The notes under the pieces were generated by a model. It had not been told where the DNA came from and did not search any database. It was given only the letters and a program-made list of their open reading frames with translations. This document shows, in pieces, positions 60,823 through 64,000 of a stretch of 64,000 nt of DNA. Each line of letters begins with the position of its first letter. Within the stretch, counting starts at the first letter, position 1. Both the position numbers and the translations under genes were made by a program. The DNA lies in the NCBI GenBank assembly GCA_016713735.1, contig JADJOP010000043.1, positions 1 through 64,000 on the forward strand, given 5' to 3'. The DNA comes from Bryobacterales bacterium (GTDB taxonomy: Bacteria; Acidobacteriota; Terriglobia; Bryobacterales; Bryobacteraceae).

Positions 60823-62031
60823 ATGGTGACGGTGCAGGATGTGGAGCGGGCGCAGTTGCGGATTCGCGACTCGATTTACGTGAGCCCGTGCGTGCGCTCG
60901 CAGACACTGTCGCAGTTGACGGGGACGTCGCTGTTCCTGAAGCTGGACAACCTGCAGATGACGGGGGCGTTCAAGGAGCGCGGGGCGCTGAACAAGCTGA
61001 TGCTGCTGAGCGAGACGGAGCGGGCGCGGGGGGTGATCGCGGCGTCGGCGGGCAATCATGCGCAGGCGGTGGCGTATCATGCGACGCGGTTGGGGATTCA
61101 CTCGACGATCGTGATGCCGTTGACGACGCCGCTGGTGAAGGTGTCGCAGACGAAGAGCCACGGGGCGGATGTCGTGCTGCATGGGGCCAACTACGACGAG
61201 GCCTATGAAGAGGCGCGGCGGCGGTGTGACGAGGGCGAGCTGACGTTCGTGCATGCCTTCGACGATGACGGCGTGATTGCGGGGCAGGGGACGCTGGGGT
61301 TGGAGATGATGCAGCAGAACCCGATGTTCGATGCGATTGTCGTGCCGATCGGGGGCGGGGGGCTGATTGGCGGGGTGGCGTGCGCGGTGAAGGAGACGAA
61401 TCCGCGGATTCGCGTGGTGGGGGTGCAGACGGCGCGGCTGCCGTCGATGAAGCGGGCGGTGGAGGCGGGCAAGCCGGTGGTGATCGAGGCGGCGACGACG
61501 ATTGCCGATGGCATCGCGGTGCGGCGGGCGGGGGAGCGGACGCTGCCGCTGGTGCAGAAGTATGTGGATGAGATTGTGACGGTGGACGAGGAAGAGATTG
61601 CGAGCGCGATTCTGCTGCTGCTGGAGCGCGAGAAGACGATTGCCGAGGGGGCGGGGGCGGCGGCGCTGGCGGCGATGATGCACCACAAGACGGACCTGGC
61701 GGGGCGGCGCGTGGCGGTGCTGGTGTGCGGCGGGAATATCGATGTGACGCTGCTGAGCCGGATCATTGAGCGCGGGTTGAAGAAAGACGGGCGGCTGGTG
61801 CGGCTGCGGGTTCACTTGCCCGATCATCCGGGGGCGCTGGTGCGGCTGGCGACGGTGATCGCGGCGCACAAGGCGAACATCGTGCAGACGAGCCATGACC
61901 GGGCGCACTTTGGAGTGAGCCTGAGCGATACGGTGATTGATATTCAGATGGAGACGCGCGGGCCGGAGCATGTGGCCGAGATGTGCGGGGCGCTGCGCGA
62001 GGCGGGGTATGAGTATGAGGAGGTGACGTAG
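60823..62031 (+). CDS. ilvA: Threonine ammonia-lyase (threonine deaminase)
   Basis: A protein of 402 aa. PLP fold type II: LDNLQMTGAFKERGALNKL with the PLP Lys (AFKERG), IAASAGNHAQAVAYHA, VPIGGGGLIGGVAC (phosphate loop) and an ACT-like C-terminal regulatory domain (RLRVHLPDHPGALVRLATVIAAHKANIVQTSHDR). Single ACT domain and length of about 400 aa match the allosteric biosynthetic/catabolic short form. Makes 2-ketobutyrate for isoleucine. Strong AGGAGG 6 bp before ATG. Confidence 0.93.
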   Translation: MVTVQDVERAQLRIRDSIYVSPCVRSQTLSQLTGTSLFLKLDNLQMTGAFKERGALNKLMLLSETERARGVIAASAGNHAQAVAYHATRLGIHSTIVMPLTTPLVKVSQTKSHGADVVLHGANYDEAYEEARRRCDEGELTFVHAFDDDGVIAGQGTLGLEMMQQNPMFDAIVVPIGGGGLIGGVACAVKETNPRIRVVGVQTARLPSMKRAVEAGKPVVIEAATTIADGIAVRRAGERTLPLVQKYVDEIVTVDEEEIASAILLLLEREKTIAEGAGAAALAAMMHHKTDLAGRRVAVLVCGGNIDVTLLSRIIERGLKKDGRLVRLRVHLPDHPGALVRLATVIAAHKANIVQTSHDRAHFGVSLSDTVIDIQMETRGPEHVAEMCGALREAGYEYEEVT

Positions 62032-62273
62032 TGAGCGGCTCGGCGGAGCGGGAGTTCGCCACGGCGGTGGAGGCGTTGGCGGAAGGTCTGCGGATCACGA
62101 TGCGGAGCGGTACGACGCTGATCCCGTGGGAAGAGTGTGGCGAGAAGGTGCGATCGGCCTGCGAGCGCGACCGGTTTGCCGTGCGGCTCAGCCCGTCAGG
62201 CTATGGGGTCCACTGGCCTTTATTGGATGAGGATGTGACGGTGGCGGGATTACTGCACGGGTTCGCTGGGTAG
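62031..62273 (+). CDS. DUF2442-like protein
   Basis: A protein of 80 aa. C-terminal half FAVRLSPSGYGVHWPLLDEDVTVAGLLHG matches the DUF2442 C-terminus (G-x-H-W-P-x-L-D-E-D-x-x-V-x-G-L-L). The N-terminal half is unlike the usual strand. GTG at 62031 overlaps the ilvA stop by one base. The window has a second DUF2442 gene at 7718. Confidence 0.6.
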   Translation: MSGSAEREFATAVEALAEGLRITMRSGTTLIPWEECGEKVRSACERDRFAVRLSPSGYGVHWPLLDEDVTVAGLLHGFAG

Positions 62274-62432
62274 CGTGCTGGCGATGACCATGCCGAGTAT
62301 GAAGCCGATGGTGCCGATGGTGAAGGCTGCCCATTGGATGGAGGAGCTTTGGAAGGGCTGGGTGACGGCGATGCCGAGGCCGGCGATTCCGACGACAAGT
62401 CCGGCGATGGCGGCGTAGTGGCGAGAGGTCAT
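62250..62432 (-). CDS. Small two-helix membrane protein
   Basis: A protein of 60 aa. MTSRHYAAIAGLVVGIAGLGIAVTQPF and QWAAFTIGTIGFILGMVIASTLP are two strong membrane helices joined by a short loop. Not recognised. Overlaps the DUF2442-like gene 3' end by 24 bp on the opposite strand. Confidence 0.6.
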   Translation of the reverse strand: MTSRHYAAIAGLVVGIAGLGIAVTQPFQSSSIQWAAFTIGTIGFILGMVIASTLPSEPVQ

Positions 62433-62499
62433 GCTTCTGCGATTGTAGCGGACCGGGCCTGGGGCGGCGCGGAAGGGGGGAGCCGGGCGCATGGCGAGC

Positions 62500-64000
62500 C
62501 TAGAAGACGTCGATGGTGACGCGGTTGGAGAGTTCGGCGTCGACTTCGACCTGGAACGCCAACTGGCCGGCGCCGCGGAGGCCGGGGGGGAGGGGGCCGA
62601 TATTGATTTGGTCGAGGCCGGGGAATTGGCCTTGGGGGCCGGCGTAGAGGACGGGGATGTCGAGGCCGCGGAGGGAGACGCGGACGCGGTCGAGGGCGGA
62701 GCGGTTGCGGAAGCCGGTGCCGTAGAGGACGAGGTAGAGGGGTTCGGAGGGGGAGCCGAGGTCGAGGGGGAGGTTGCGGAAGGTGCGGGCGGCCTCGTCG
62801 TAGGCGAAGAGGGGGATGGAGGCGATGTCGCCGGAGGAGAGGAGGCGGTTGGCAAAGCCGGCGGCGACGCCGTTGCCGGTGGCGTTGGCGGTGAAGAGTC
62901 CGGGGGCGACGGCGCGGATTTCGATGCGCTGGGCGGTGGGGGAGGTTCCTTCGGGGGTGGTGATGGAGAGCTGGGCGGTGCCGGCGGCGGCGCCTGAGGG
63001 GATGAGGAAGTTGATCTGGCCGGGGGAGACGAAGTAGAGCGGGGCGCGGAAGGCTGTGCCGCGGCTATCGCGGAGGGTGACGGAGGTTCCGGCGAGGGTT
63101 TCGGGGTAGGGCGGGTCGGCGATTTGGGTGGAGGCGGCGAGGCGCGTGCCTTTGAGGACGGCCCAGGAGTCAGGGGCGGCGGCGACGATGGGCAGCGGGG
63201 CGAGGGTGGCGCCATTGAAGACGGCGGTGGGGAGGGGGCGGGTGTCGTCGATGCGGACGGTGAAGAACTCGGCCACGGTACCGGAGCTCACGCGGACGCC
63301 GATGGTGGCGGGGAGTTGCCGGTGCGGAGGGTGGCGGTGGCGTTGCCGTCGGCGTCAGAGGCGGTGTTGGTGATGGTGGCTGAGCCGGAGATAACGGCCC
63401 AACGGACGGGCAGGAACTCATTGGTGGAGGGATTGGGCACGGGCTGGCCGTTGCCGTCGAGCACGCGCACAGTGAGGGGCAGGGCGATGTCGCGGTTGAG
63501 CGGGGTGAGCTGGTTGTCGCCGGAGACCTTGACGAGGCGGCGGGGGAGGACGGCGGGGTTGGCGATGGTGCGGACGCGGACGGAGTAGTTGGACTGCTGT
63601 TTGGCGGTGACTTCGAAGAGCAGGTTAGGGCCGGGCTCAAAGTGATGGGAGACCGAGCCGGGGCCGGTTTCAAAGGCGGCGTAGGCGTTGGGTTCGGGGG
63701 TGAGGCAGGAGCGGATCAGGGCGGGGCCGGTGGTTTTGGCGGGGCGAAGGCGGAAGGCGCCGTCGCCGGTGCCGATGGTGGAGTCGACGGAGTAGAGCAG
63801 GACGCCGGATTCGCAGAGGGCGGGGTCGAGGGTGTTGGATTCGCGGGCTTCCATCACGAAGGCGCGGGTGGGGGAGACGGGGACTACGGCGGCCTTGTTG
63901 CCGGTGGCGGTGTGGACGGGGGTGAGGGTGGATTCGCCGGAGCCGGTGGAGAGGCAGGTGATCTGGCTGGGTTCGATCCAGCCGAGTTTTTCTTTGTGCC
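62500..64000 (-). CDS. Secreted protein: M6-peptidase-like region plus TIGR03437 domain, frameshifted, 5' cut
   Basis: Frame enters from beyond 64000. Visible order: HKEKLGWIEPSQITCLST...NKAAVVPVSPTRAFVMEARESNTLD...GVLLYSVDS, the C-terminal part of M6/gametolysin-like metalloproteases; then an Ig-like domain; and a C-terminal TIGR03437 domain (TLRDSRGTAFRAPLYFVSPGQINFLIPSGAAAGTAQLSIT...APGLFTANATGNGVAAGF...YGTGFRN), a domain typical of Solibacter and relatives. One base missing in the G-run 63310-63313 breaks the frame; adding it gives GNSPATIGVRVSSGTVAEF. The active site HExxH lies outside the window. Confidence 0.8.

Overview
The window looks like chromosomal DNA of an Acidobacteriota member, most likely Bryobacterales/Solibacter-like. 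The reasons are very high G+C, an Oar-type TonB-dependent receptor, two secreted proteins of the 'ATIPF-F...MPAGEY' type, a TIGR02999-like ECF sigma factor next to a Ser/Thr kinase with TPRs, PEP-CTERM proteins, and at the right edge a secreted protein ending in a TIGR03437-type domain. Genus cannot be read from the sequence. I recognised no tRNA, rRNA, CRISPR array, transposase or prophage.

Layout. 1-10.3 kb: pyruvate carboxylase (cut at its biotin site by the left edge), a RES/Xre toxin-antitoxin pair, a DUF4097 lipoprotein, an ArsA-type ATPase with a small partner, a decayed homocysteine methyltransferase, a DUF2442 protein, an arylsulfotransferase and a small secreted protein. 10.3-15.1 kb: an Oar-type receptor flanked by two paralogous secreted proteins that share a promoter-like upstream element. 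15.3-20.1 kb: ECF sigma, kinase-TPR, a small protein with three 9-residue PGG repeats, a papain-like (AvrRpt2/C39-like) cysteine peptidase and an unknown protein, closely spaced like an operon. 20.1-23.7 kb: two PEP-CTERM paralogues and a chemoreceptor. 23.77-24.07 kb: a compact stand-alone transcription unit with a consensus-like promoter, a Shine-Dalgarno pairing over about 14 nt with the 16S 3' tail, an 18-codon ORF, a structured RNA with a GNRA hairpin and a strong terminator. I regard this as the best candidate for something undescribed.

24.2-31 kb: a SEC-C protein, SDR and DinB genes, a tandem duplication of an ORF6N gene, and a translationally coupled operon of a NoeA-like methyltransferase, a membrane sulfatase-like protein and a small membrane protein. 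31-42 kb: housekeeping genes tgt-yajC-secD-secF, then tonB-exbB-exbD-exbD-TPR-exbD (energy supply for TonB receptors such as Oar), then rel. 42-54.8 kb: mixed metabolic, transport and small genes, including rpmE, an SLC13 permease, MscS, ferredoxin, an M14 peptidase, pgi and a MarR/DUF1398 pair with a visible promoter and operator. 54.8-64 kb: lptD, zapA/zapB-like genes with a TIR-like gene, rplT/rpmI, a VapBC-type pair, ilvA behind a hairpin-plus-terminator leader, and the M6-peptidase-like TIGR03437 protein.

Two window-wide signals. (1) Five genes (RES toxin, homocysteine methyltransferase, Oar, kinase, TIGR03437 protein) are each broken where adding one base to a run of 4-5 G/C restores the family frame. 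This looks like systematic homopolymer under-calling more than five true pseudogenes, although the methyltransferase carries further damage. (2) The + strand is strongly C-rich left of about 31 kb and strongly G-rich right of about 44 kb regardless of gene direction, so a GC-skew switch of the origin type lies between.
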